In this document: piece by piece, positions 1-7,350 of the stretch
How the letters are laid out: every line of letters begins with the position of its first letter
How positions within the stretch are numbered: the stretch's first letter is position 1
Assembly: GCA_003695015.1 (NCBI GenBank)
Contig: RFJD01000289.1
Coordinates: 1 to 14,278, forward strand
Reading direction: 5' to 3'
Source of the DNA: Verrucomicrobiota bacterium
Lineage (GTDB): Bacteria > Verrucomicrobiota > Verrucomicrobiia > Limisphaerales > J093
Length of the DNA stretch: 14,278 nucleotides
Notes under the pieces: model-generated
The model's input: only the letters and a program-made list of their open reading frames with translations
What the model was told of the DNA's origin: nothing
Databases searched by the model: none
Program-made: the position numbers and the translations under genes

Positions 1-1106
1 AAGGCTTCCAGGCGGAGGCGCGAGGCTTGGCGCCGTTCCTCCAGCTCCATCCTCGAGACCTCCAGCGTTTGGTCCGCGTTGACCATGGTCTTGGCGACCT
101 TGGCGCGGGCTTCGGCCAGCCGGTGTTCGTAATCCGCCTTGGTCAGGGCGTGTTGCCACGCCGCCTGTTCCGCCTCCCGGCGGGCGGCTTGGATCTCGGC
201 TTCCCACTGAAGGCGCTGTCGCTCCAGCTCGGCCTTTGCCTGTTCAAGTCGCAGGCTCTGCTCGAGTTCCAGCATCTGGCGCTGGTGGCGGCGGGCCGAT
301 TCGGAAAGCGCGCTGTCGTTCTCCAACTGCCGCAGCCGCTCGGCGTGGGTCAGTTCGATCTCCCGGCGCTTCCGCTCGGCTTCCGTACGGGCCTGCAACT
401 CGCGCAGTTCGGCCTCGCGTTCCCGCTGCCGCGCCGCTTCCAACCGTTCCAGTTCCCGCGCGCGCTCCCGTTCCGCCGCCGCCCGGGCTTCTTCGGCGTT
501 CTCCCATGCCACCGCGTCCCAATCGACCTCCAAACCGGCCTGCGCCAGGCGCTCGTTGCACCACGAGGTCCAGACCGACGCCGGCAGGACGTCCTGGTCC
601 CGAAACTCTTCGGGGGTGAACCCGGCGGCCGACTCCCGCACCCAATCGCGGACCGCCGGCCCCAACTCCCGGACAATCCACGACGCCAGCAAATCCGCCG
701 TCAAAGGGCTCCCCGCGGACACCAAACGCGCCCCACAAGCGCGGAGGAAGCGAATCGGATCGCCGACGCGCACCCGGCCGACCAGGTGGGCATCCCAACC
801 CGGCGAGCCGTCCGTGCCCAACACCCGCGCCAAACCGAGCGCCAACGACACCGGCCCCCGCTCCACCCGGAGGAACTCGACCGGGTGCTCGGCGGTCATT
901 TCCTTCCCTTGGCGCTCCGGAGGGATCACCTGCCATTCCTCCCGGGAAGGGGCCGTCAGGGTGCGACTCACCAACCATGCCGCAGCCCCCGCCACCGGCG
1001 CCTTGACCGTCTGGCGCCCGAGCCACCACTGCCGTCGCGGCACCCCGGTCTCCAACACTTCGGCCACGACCTGTTCCATTGCCTTGGATCGCGTGCTCGT
1101 TGCCAT
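1..1106 (-). CDS. SPFH/band-7-like protein with long C-terminal coiled coil (partial, runs off left edge)
   Basis: The frame is open from ATG at 1106 to base 1, giving 368 codons without a stop, so the C-terminus lies outside the window. An in-frame TAA sits 15 bases upstream of the ATG; GTG and TTG codons 6 and 9 bases upstream are possible alternative starts. Residues about 75-200 have the feel of an SPFH (stomatin/prohibitin/flotillin) domain: a strand with a DP turn (VRVGDPIRF at 112-120), then helices and a segment ending GLEVDW at 191-196. From about residue 203 onward the protein is almost pure charged coiled coil rich in Glu, Arg, Ala and Gln. SPFH proteins form membrane-associated ring scaffolds. 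No clear transmembrane segment is visible; residues 36-50 are only mildly hydrophobic. It lies 36 bases downstream of the Vps4-like ATPase on the same strand, so it is probably in the same operon. The coding call is firm; the SPFH call is moderate. Confidence 0.75.
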   Translation of the reverse strand, partial: MATSTRSKAMEQVVAEVLETGVPRRQWWLGRQTVKAPVAGAAAWLVSRTLTAPSREEWQVIPPERQGKEMTAEHPVEFLRVERGPVSLALGLARVLGTDGSPGWDAHLVGRVRVGDPIRFLRACGARLVSAGSPLTADLLASWIVRELGPAVRDWVRESAAGFTPEEFRDQDVLPASVWTSWCNERLAQAGLEVDWDAVAWENAEEARAAAERERARELERLEAARQREREAELRELQARTEAERKRREIELTHAERLRQLENDSALSESARRHQRQMLELEQSLRLEQAKAELERQRLQWEAEIQAARREAEQAAWQHALTKADYEHRLAEARAKVAKTMVNADQTLEVSRMELEERRQASRLRLEA

Positions 1107-1142
1107 GTTCACCAATGGTTAAGCCGGAAGGTGAAAACCGAT

Positions 1143-2282
1143 TCAGCTCCGGCCGCCAAGCTGGCTCACGCCAAACCGCTGCCGGGCGAATCGCTCGTAC
1201 TGCCGCATCAAGGCGGGGGTCGCCGACGAAGGAATCGTCCGCATGGCTTGTTCGACATCGGCCCACGTCAGTTCATCCCGGCCCCCGGCCAGCGCCCGGC
1301 GGAAGCCGGCCCGCTTGGCGCTTTGGACGACACCCACGATGTCCGCGCCCACGTAACCCTCCAAGCGGGCGGCCAGCTTGGCGGGTGTCAGGTCCGGCTC
1401 ACACCGAACCCCCTCGAGATGGCGGCGGATGATGAACTCCCGGGCCGTCTGGTCCGGCAGGCCGACGAAGATCTTTTCGTCGAACCGGCCGGTGCGGAAC
1501 ACCGCCTCGTCGATTTCCCAAGGCCGATTGGTGGCCCCCAGCAACAGGAGGGTGTTGTTCGATTCGGTGAATCCGCCGATCTCGTTGAGGAACTGGACGA
1601 CCAGCCGGTTGTCCACCACCGACTGGCCGCCGCGACGCGGCAGGAGGCCGTCCAGGTCGTCGAGGAACAACACGCTCACGGGCCGCGAGCGGGCCGCCTG
1701 GATCAGCCGGCGGAGCCGCTGCTCGGATTCGCCGTGCCACTTCGAGCGGATCTCGGCGCCGGTGGCGAAGAAGAAGTCCGCCTCCAGCTCACCCGCCACG
1801 GCGCGCGCGAGGGTGGTCTTGCCGTTGCCCGGGGGCCCATAGAGCAGGATGCCGCCGCCGGGCCGGATGCCCCATTGACGGGCCTTGTCGGGATGGCGCA
1901 GCGGCTCGATGACCATTTCCGCCAACTTGGCCTTGACCTCCTCGAGGCCGGCGACATCGCCCAGCCGCAGCGTCGGTTTTTCTTTGACCAACCAGTCCTC
2001 CGCGGCGTCGCCGGCGGCCTCCGGCCCCGGCTCGAGGGAGCTTCCACCCCGCTGTTGTTGGACGGCCGCCGCCTTGCGCTGCAGCTCCTCGGCCATCCCC
2101 ACCAGTTCCCGCGCCTCCACCAGATGGGTGCGGCGAATGCGCCCCTCGGTCCGTTCCGCCAGTTTCAGGGCGAACTCGGCGGCCTTGGCCAGATGGAACG
2201 CCGCCTGCCGCCATTCGCCCCGATCCAGCGCCCGCTCCGCGTTGGCGGCATGCTCCTGTTTCTTGTCGGAGTAGAAGCTCAT
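1143..2282 (-). CDS. Vps4-like AAA ATPase with N-terminal MIT-like domain
   Basis: This 379-residue protein looks like Vps4, the ATPase that disassembles ESCRT-III filaments. Residues 5-72 form a predicted three-helix bundle resembling an MIT domain, followed by a flexible linker to about 100. The AAA core has Walker A GPPGNGKT (149-156), an aromatic pore loop KWHGES (181-186) as in the Vps4/katanin/spastin clade, Walker B VLFLDD (204-209), sensor-1 Asn252 in GATN, and Arg263 and Arg266 in the arginine-finger region before FD. The helical lid contains GYVGADI, and the last helix (about 353-371) recalls the Vps4 C-terminal helix. The usual catalytic Glu after the Walker B Asp is Asp209. The start ATG overlaps the stop of the upstream ESCRT-III-like gene by four bases (ATGA) and follows a purine-rich GGGAAGGGG, so translation is probably coupled. 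It could instead remodel another coiled-coil polymer, but its neighbours favour ESCRT-III. Confidence 0.93.
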   Translation of the reverse strand: MSFYSDKKQEHAANAERALDRGEWRQAAFHLAKAAEFALKLAERTEGRIRRTHLVEARELVGMAEELQRKAAAVQQQRGGSSLEPGPEAAGDAAEDWLVKEKPTLRLGDVAGLEEVKAKLAEMVIEPLRHPDKARQWGIRPGGGILLYGPPGNGKTTLARAVAGELEADFFFATGAEIRSKWHGESEQRLRRLIQAARSRPVSVLFLDDLDGLLPRRGGQSVVDNRLVVQFLNEIGGFTESNNTLLLLGATNRPWEIDEAVFRTGRFDEKIFVGLPDQTAREFIIRRHLEGVRCEPDLTPAKLAARLEGYVGADIVGVVQSAKRAGFRRALAGGRDELTWADVEQAMRTIPSSATPALMRQYERFARQRFGVSQLGGRS

Positions 2283-2938
2283 GACCCCTTCCCCTCGATG
2301 ACATTGCGAACCCGGGCGCGCAGGCGGGCCACCTCGTCCGCCTCCGCCTGACCGTCAGCCGCTCCCGGTTCGGTCCGCGCGGGAACCCGGCCTTCCTTCT
2401 CGGCGGCGATCTCGTCCTCGAGGCTGCTCATCAACTCCTCGATGGACGCCACGTCGCCGGCGCCTTCGGCGGATGCCTCGGCCAGTTCCTGGTCATGCAC
2501 CCGCTCCCAGATGCGCTCCACGTCCGCCTGTTCACCAAGGCGGTCCCGCACTTCATCCAAGACGTCGGCAACCACCTCGGGATCGATCTCGATGACGGTG
2601 TTGATGGCCTGCAGGGCCGAGGCGAACTCCTGGTCGGTCTTGGCCATCTCCAGCTTGGTCAGGAAATGCTCGAACACCCACCGTTTCTGTTCCAACCGTC
2701 CCATGATGATCTCGACGGCGCGCACCGACTGCAGAGCCCGTTGAGCGGCGGGCTTGCGACCCTCCTTGAGGTATTCCCGGGCCTCCCCATAGGCGCGGTC
2801 CCGTTCCTCCTTCAACTTCTTGATCCGGGTCTTGACCGCCTCGATCGCGTTTTCCGCCTCCCGGAAGGCCTTCCGGCGTTTCCTGGCGCGTTCGCGCCGC
2901 CGTTCATCGGGGGTCTTGAACAGGTCTTTGAGTCCCAT
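2279..2938 (-). CDS. ESCRT-III (Snf7/CHMP)-like coiled-coil protein A
   Basis: This 219-residue soluble helical protein follows the Snf7/CHMP plan. It has a short hydrophobic start (MGLKDLF), a strongly basic helix (11-45), a helical hairpin whose turn falls near EGRKPAAQRAL (59-69), two or three further helices (82-150), an acidic region with IEELMSSLEDEI (166-177) like the acidic helix of CHMP4, a disordered linker, and a final helix at 200-215. That last helix contains LRARVRNV, close to the MIM1 motif LxxRLxxL that MIT domains bind. The start at 2938 is chosen because AAAGGA lies six bases upstream; an in-frame ATG at 2983 lacks such a site and adds a non-helical tail. The stop overlaps the AAA start. 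The predicted role is a membrane-remodelling filament subunit disassembled by the adjacent ATPase. PspA/Vipp1, another branch of the superfamily, is the main alternative, but those lack the acidic C-terminal region and the MIM-like end. Confidence 0.82.
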   Translation of the reverse strand: MGLKDLFKTPDERRRERARKRRKAFREAENAIEAVKTRIKKLKEERDRAYGEAREYLKEGRKPAAQRALQSVRAVEIIMGRLEQKRWVFEHFLTKLEMAKTDQEFASALQAINTVIEIDPEVVADVLDEVRDRLGEQADVERIWERVHDQELAEASAEGAGDVASIEELMSSLEDEIAAEKEGRVPARTEPGAADGQAEADEVARLRARVRNVIEGKGS

Positions 2939-2944
2939 GGTTGA

Positions 2945-2950
2945 TCCTTT
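2945..2950 (-). promoter_or_regulatory. Shine-Dalgarno site that sets the start of ESCRT-III-like gene A
   Basis: On the minus strand AAAGGA lies six bases before the ATG at 2938. The alternative upstream ATG at 2983 has no comparable site, so the shorter protein starting MGLKDLF is preferred. Confidence 0.6.
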
Positions 2951-3004
2951 CTTTTCCGAGGTTTGGTTTGGATGATGGTTCAAAGGTGCGAATCCCGAAG
3001 TGCC

Positions 3005-3616
3005 TCAGTAGTCCCCCTCCGTTTCCAATTTGCGGAGGCGCTCGGCGGTCTGCGGGCTGAGCCCCGGGGTTTCAGCCTGTTGGGTCTCCGAGGCTTGCAG
3101 TTTCTCTTCCAAGGCCACGCTGTCCGGTTCCGGCGGGGCGTAGGTCACCGCGTCCACTTCCTTCAACGCTTGGTCCGCTTGGCGGATCTCGTTGTAGGTC
3201 TCCTCCAAGGACAACCCCAGATCGTCCAAGGTCTCGTCGCTGAGGTTGCCCGCCCGGGCGTGTTCCAGTTTGGCCACGTGTTCGAGTGCCTTGCGGTAGG
3301 TCTCGATGTTCCGCTGGATGATCGCCTCGCGATCCCGCTTCCAATCGATCTCCCGAAAGGCAGCCTCGATCTGCCGCCCCACCATGGCCTTGACCGGGCC
3401 GTGGGAGCGTTCGTACTCCGCCTTGAGCGACCGGATGCGCCGTTCGATCTGCCGGATCTCCTCCTTGAGCGCCTCGAGCCGGTCTTGGTTGTCCGCCACG
3501 CCGCGCTTACACTGATCGCGCAACAGGCCGAGCCGCCTGGCCTGACCGGTGGTCAGCCCCATCCATTCGGCGAGGCGCCGCATCAGCATCGCGATGAGTT
3601 CCGCAAACTTTCTCAT
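3005..3616 (-). CDS. ESCRT-III-like coiled-coil protein B
   Basis: This 203-residue protein is a second helical protein of ESCRT-III size. It has an amphipathic N-terminus (MRKFAELIAMLMRRLAEWMG) that could insert into membranes, as the N-terminal helices of Snf7 and CHMP proteins do. A long hairpin follows: a charged helix at 40-72, a turn at SHGP (71-74), and a helix at 75-120. Then come a short helix around 126-153, a Pro/Glu-rich linker (160-188), and a last helix whose TAERLRKLE (190-198) closely resembles the CHMP MIM1 motif (xxRLxxL). The start is supported by AAAGGTGA four bases upstream of the ATG. It lies 66 bases upstream of ESCRT-III-like gene A on the same strand. Similarity between A and B is structural rather than obvious in sequence, so the two could be distinct subunits of one filament. 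The ESCRT-III assignment is inference from size, charge pattern, C-terminal motif and context. Confidence 0.72.
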   Translation of the reverse strand: MRKFAELIAMLMRRLAEWMGLTTGQARRLGLLRDQCKRGVADNQDRLEALKEEIRQIERRIRSLKAEYERSHGPVKAMVGRQIEAAFREIDWKRDREAIIQRNIETYRKALEHVAKLEHARAGNLSDETLDDLGLSLEETYNEIRQADQALKEVDAVTYAPPEPDSVALEEKLQASETQQAETPGLSPQTAERLRKLETEGDY

Positions 3617-3673
3617 GGGGTCACCTTTCTTCCGTTTGAAGCATCACTTGGCGAAAAAGGGATCGGGTGGCTC

Positions 3674-4606
3674 TCACGCCATCGTCCGGAGCACCTGGGT
3701 CATCACCGTCACGTTGTACAACAACGCCAAACCCAGCAGCCCGAGAAAAACCAGACCGGCCGTCAGCGAGGCGAACGACGCCCCCACCAGCAAGGCGGCC
3801 AGCAGACCGTCCACCGTCGTGTAGATGGCCAGGGCACAGAAGTTGGCCCAGTTGGACTCCCTCATCAGAACCTGCCGGATGAACGTCACGGTCAGGATGG
3901 GCAGCAACAACACCGCCAGCGCCCAGCCCAACAACCGTTGGGTGGGATTGAGCCCGGGCAACTCCTCCCCCAACCCCGCCGCACCGCCGAAGATCGCCGT
4001 CTGTTTGGTTTCGTAGATCTTCTCGAAACGAACGCCCTCATCCGCCACCCCCGCCAGGGTCACACGCAACCGGCAGAGACTCTGGCCATCCAACGACTCC
4101 AAGGCGATCACCTCGCCGCAGAGCACGGCATCCGCCCCGCGCCGACGCGCCCTCGCCAGTTGCTGATCCAGCGGCTCCGCCGGTCCCGGCGAAAGGTTCA
4201 GTTTCCAACGCACCTTCTCGGCCAAGGACCGGTCGGCCACATCGAAAAGGCCGGTCTGTTCGAGGCGTTCCCGCAGGAACTCGGTCACGTAACCGGTGGT
4301 GTCATTGATGAAAGGCGCCACCACCAAGCGGCGCATCCCCCCCCGCGCCCGATGAAGATCGCGCAACACCTCCGGAAGCAGCGCCTGGACCACCTGTCGC
4401 CGTTCCGGGCTCAAGCGAGGCCGGCGCGGGCCAAACTCCCGCCACAACCAGCCGGCCGCCCATCCAAAAGCAGCCAAGAGGAAAACACCCCAGAGCGTGA
4501 TCCAGAAGGGACGGCACGTACCGGCCCACCAAAGGGATCTCACCAAGATGGAGCGGGAGGAACGCATGGCTCGTTGTTTATTATTCGCAGTTTGGGTTGC
4601 CTGCAT
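3674..4606 (-). CDS. Membrane protein with CsgG/FlgO/LpoB-like domain and three C-terminal membrane helices
   Basis: This 310-residue protein begins with a basic N-terminus and a membrane segment (about 33-55). A soluble domain at about 93-195 follows the CsgG/FlgO/LpoB pattern: a strand VVAPFIND, a helix with FLRERLEQTGLFDVADRS, then ARRRGADAVLCGEVIAL and a strand pair. Three more membrane helices follow (about 226-246, 255-276 and 281-304). Family members such as CsgG, LpoB and FlgO are usually envelope lipoproteins; here there is no lipobox Cys, and the domain is held between membrane helices. AAAAGGA five bases before the ATG at 4606 supports this start over the in-frame ATG at 4567, which has no such site. 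It lies 57 bases upstream of ESCRT-III-like gene B, so it is probably co-transcribed. A membrane anchor or sensor for the module is plausible but unproven. Confidence 0.87.
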   Translation of the reverse strand: MQATQTANNKQRAMRSSRSILVRSLWWAGTCRPFWITLWGVFLLAAFGWAAGWLWREFGPRRPRLSPERRQVVQALLPEVLRDLHRARGGMRRLVVAPFINDTTGYVTEFLRERLEQTGLFDVADRSLAEKVRWKLNLSPGPAEPLDQQLARARRRGADAVLCGEVIALESLDGQSLCRLRVTLAGVADEGVRFEKIYETKQTAIFGGAAGLGEELPGLNPTQRLLGWALAVLLLPILTVTFIRQVLMRESNWANFCALAIYTTVDGLLAALLVGASFASLTAGLVFLGLLGLALLYNVTVMTQVLRTMA

Positions 4607-4611
4607 GGCGG

Positions 4612-4618
4612 TCCTTTT
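4612..4618 (-). promoter_or_regulatory. Shine-Dalgarno site for the CsgG/FlgO-like membrane protein
   Basis: On the minus strand AAAAGGA lies five bases before the ATG at 4606. It decides this start over the in-frame ATG at 4567. Confidence 0.55.
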
Positions 4619-4707
4619 CTCCGACCAACCCGGAATTCACTCCGGTTGCCGGACCAGACAGGAAACAGAGACTGCGGCTCGTTCTTTCCATGTCTGCCCT
4701 CTCTTAG

Positions 4708-4732
4708 GGTGAATCCCGGGAATCGATTCACC
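4708..4732. repeat. Perfect 8-bp inverted repeat in the gap between protease and membrane-protein genes
   Basis: The arms GGTGAATC (4708-4715) and GATTCACC (4725-4732) are exact reverse complements around a 9-base loop. It sits about 100 bases upstream of the gene starting at 4606, in a 245-base gap (4607-4851) that otherwise holds no convincing gene. No T-run follows on either strand, so a simple Rho-independent terminator is unlikely; an operator or an mRNA hairpin is possible. A smaller hairpin, TCCGG-TTG-CCGGA on the plus strand, is at 4641-4653. Confidence 0.4.
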
Positions 4733-4851
4733 GCCGGTCGCGGTTGGTTTGGGAAAGCTCGACCCGCCACCATGGCCGCCTTGTGACACCCCGAGACCCC
4801 GGCTTGCCCGGGCTTCGCAAAAGAGAGCCGGACGCTGCTCAGGCGCCTGTT

Positions 4852-7317
4852 TCACGCCTCGGCGACTTCCTCCTCCGCGGCTTGGTTGATCCGCGCTTGG
4901 ACGAGGCTCCCGACATACACGATGAGGAGGAAAACCAACCATGAGGCCGTGCGCCACCATCCGGGGCCGTGAAAATGTTGCTCGGCGAGCCATGCCAGCC
5001 GGGTGAACAGCAAGGCCACCGCCAGCGCCGTCAAGCGGACCAGATGGCGCCGGATCCAACCGCCTTTCACACCCGGCCGGCGCACGGTGACCGGCAAGCC
5101 GGGCGCCTCCCGGATCGCCAGCTCGCCCCGCGAGTTGTAGTGCAAGCGGAACCGCCCCTTGCCCCTGGCCTGCAAGGCAACAAAAAACGCCTCCACCAGC
5201 CCCGGGGGCATGCCCAGGAATCCGGCCACCTTCCCCACCGTGACGCTCCCCGGCAGCTCGCCCAGCCGCCCGATCGCCGCCTCCACACGACGGCGCATCC
5301 CATCCCACGGTTCGGGCACGGCCAGGGCCAAGGTGCGCACTTCACGACGTTGCCTCCAGCACCGCGGCCATCGAACCAGCCATTCCCCCTGCCCGTCGGC
5401 CCCGCGGTCGCCCGCCGATCGCCATTCCGAGAGAATCAAGTCGCCGCGCGCTTTCCCGGCATCCATGAGTTCCGAGGAAAAACCGGTCGCCGACCCGATG
5501 GTATAAATCACCCGGTCCGGCTTCCGCCCTTGGTCCATGCACTTCGCGACCAACCTCTCCAATGCCTCGAACCAGCGGGCCGAAACCGGCTCCCAAACCG
5601 GCTCCCGGTCGCGGCGAAGCCGCAGCGGAGTCACGAACGCAGCCACCACCCAGATGAGACGGCGACCACGACGCCAGGCATGCACCTGCACGCTGTTGGC
5701 CGCGGCGATCCTGTCGAGCCACGACCGCGGCCAAGCCAGTTCCGGCGGCCCGCCCGCCAGTTGCGGCAGGGTTGCCAGCCATTCGTCGGTGAGATCGGCC
5801 ACCTGTGCGCAACCCCGGATGCGTGGCTCCCATTCCCAAGGGACCCACCGCAGCCAGGCCGGCGGCCGGGCATAGGGAAACGGCGCCCCCACGGCATGTT
5901 GCAGATTCTCACGCACGCCGCGCACGAACGACTCGCGCGCAACCTGGAATGGCTCGAACCGGCGAACCGCCTCGCCCGCGTCCAGATCGCCCTCCACGAA
6001 CCACCGACGACGACGGCTCTCGTCGGTCCACGTGCAGTCCCGTTCCCAGAACATCCGCCGGTTGGCGGGGGTGTCGCGCTTGAAACAGGCCGGGTTGGCC
6101 GGATCCACGATCACCGCCGTCCGGGCCGGAACCAGCACTTGGTCGGCATCCCTTGCCGGCAGGTCCAAGACCCGGGTGTAAACCAGCCCGAACGCCGGGT
6201 CGGTGGGCGCCCTCACCGCGGGCATGGCCGCACGACGGGCGTGTGGTTTCGGCTCCGCCCCGACCGGCCCGGTGAAGGCGCCCACCACACCGACGCTGAG
6301 GTAGGCGTAAGGCAGGAGGGCGTGCCCGGCCCCCTCCGGATTCTCCGCCGCCCATCGGCCGCCCCAACTGTTGCGGAGGATGAAGTACCCTCCTCCGGGC
6401 ACGCTCTCATCGTCCACATACCCCACCACACACATGGCATGGGCGCCCACGGGAAGCTCGCCCGGAAACGGCAGGGTGATCTTGCCGGTCCGATGCGTTT
6501 CGGCGGAGCGGTACCAACTGTTGAACACCAGGAGCCCGATGACCACCGGCATGCCCGGCGTCCCTTCGCCGCCCGCCAAGACCCGTTTGTAGTGCTCGAC
6601 CACGCTCTCCGCGACCACCCGGCAATAAGGCGTGCGATGCTCGCGTGCCTCCGCCACGGCTGTTGGTGGGGGCGGGCCCTGTCCTTCGTTGCCGGGGATG
6701 TTCCGGTTCACATACGGCCAGGTTCGGTTCAGACAACAGCCGTGCAGCTCGAGAGCGCCGGCGGCGGCATGCAGGTAGGTTCCCGCTTCTTCCACGCCAT
6801 CCAACTGCTTGCATGCCCAATAAAGAAACTGCTCGGAGAAACGCTCGCGGGACTTCTCGATATACTCCTTGAGCGCCACCGTGGCAAAAGCGACGCAGGT
6901 TGGCCGCTCCCCTTGATCCCGAACCGGCGGCAACCGGTCCGTCAAACGAATCGCCTCGGGCAGCCCGTCCGCTTCCATCCCGACCGAACCGAAACCGCCT
7001 CCCTCCCGGGAACCTCCCCGTCGCCGGAAGCGTTCCCAACGCTCGGGATCGACCAGACAACCCAGGGGCCCGCCGGAAGGCGCCTGTTCGATGGCGGCTC
7101 GTCGGTCCGGTTGGATCACCCCCAACAGGCTGGACATCAACGCACGCCTGCGAGGCTCACCATGCTCCCGTTGATCACCCTCACCCGAGGCCCAGCCCGC
7201 CAAGGCGGCGGCCGCCTCCTCGGCGGTTTCCAGCCATCGACTTTCCAGCAGCCGCCGGTCCTCGATCGCCAACCCGGCCACCTGACTCAATGGCGTGCCA
7301 TTCAACCCGCGGTCCAT
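4852..7317 (-). CDS. Membrane-anchored papain-fold (C1-like) cysteine protease with N-terminal helical adaptor module
   Basis: This 821-residue protein has a papain-type domain at about 122-345 with all expected residues: oxyanion Gln135 and nucleophile Cys141 in RDQGERPTCVAF, His293 in GAHAMCVVGY, and Asn316 in ILRNSWGGRW. The N-terminal region (8-78) resembles the small protein encoded just upstream. The middle (about 355-680) has no family I recognise; it is Trp/Arg-rich and probably mixed alpha/beta. Residues about 690-738 look like a small winged-helix fold. Two membrane helices (about 758-777 and 788-806) precede an acidic tail. There is no signal peptide, so the protease part is probably cytoplasmic and tethered to the inner face of the membrane. 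The ATG at 7317 follows GTGGGGGT and is preferred; an in-frame GTG at 7350 directly abuts the upstream stop and would add 11 residues. It likely cleaves a partner upon a signal; the substrate is unknown. Confidence 0.92.
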   Translation of the reverse strand: MDRGLNGTPLSQVAGLAIEDRRLLESRWLETAEEAAAALAGWASGEGDQREHGEPRRRALMSSLLGVIQPDRRAAIEQAPSGGPLGCLVDPERWERFRRRGGSREGGGFGSVGMEADGLPEAIRLTDRLPPVRDQGERPTCVAFATVALKEYIEKSRERFSEQFLYWACKQLDGVEEAGTYLHAAAGALELHGCCLNRTWPYVNRNIPGNEGQGPPPPTAVAEAREHRTPYCRVVAESVVEHYKRVLAGGEGTPGMPVVIGLLVFNSWYRSAETHRTGKITLPFPGELPVGAHAMCVVGYVDDESVPGGGYFILRNSWGGRWAAENPEGAGHALLPYAYLSVGVVGAFTGPVGAEPKPHARRAAMPAVRAPTDPAFGLVYTRVLDLPARDADQVLVPARTAVIVDPANPACFKRDTPANRRMFWERDCTWTDESRRRRWFVEGDLDAGEAVRRFEPFQVARESFVRGVRENLQHAVGAPFPYARPPAWLRWVPWEWEPRIRGCAQVADLTDEWLATLPQLAGGPPELAWPRSWLDRIAAANSVQVHAWRRGRRLIWVVAAFVTPLRLRRDREPVWEPVSARWFEALERLVAKCMDQGRKPDRVIYTIGSATGFSSELMDAGKARGDLILSEWRSAGDRGADGQGEWLVRWPRCWRQRREVRTLALAVPEPWDGMRRRVEAAIGRLGELPGSVTVGKVAGFLGMPPGLVEAFFVALQARGKGRFRLHYNSRGELAIREAPGLPVTVRRPGVKGGWIRRHLVRLTALAVALLFTRLAWLAEQHFHGPGWWRTASWLVFLLIVYVGSLVQARINQAAEEEVAEA

Positions 7318-7350
7318 GAACACACCCCCACACTGTTTGCGGGAAACCAC

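Noticed and set aside
27..2351. Long plus-strand open frame (774 codons) opposite the SPFH-like and AAA genes
   Set aside because: It is antisense to a clear AAA ATPase, is Arg/Pro/Leu/Gly-rich and shows no domain; such frames are common opposite GC-rich genes.
4708..4732. Rho-independent terminator for the protease gene
   Set aside because: The stem is good, but no T-run follows on either strand.
4540..4773. Small minus-strand ORF of 77 codons spanning the gap before the CsgG-like gene
   Set aside because: It overlaps the start of the CsgG-like gene in another frame, has no domain or good Shine-Dalgarno site, and covers the inverted repeat.
2963..4786. Plus-strand open frame of 607 codons
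   Set aside because: It is antisense to the ESCRT-III-like B and CsgG-like membrane-protein genes, whose Shine-Dalgarno sites and domains are clear; its product is His/Arg/Pro/Gln-rich without recognisable fold.
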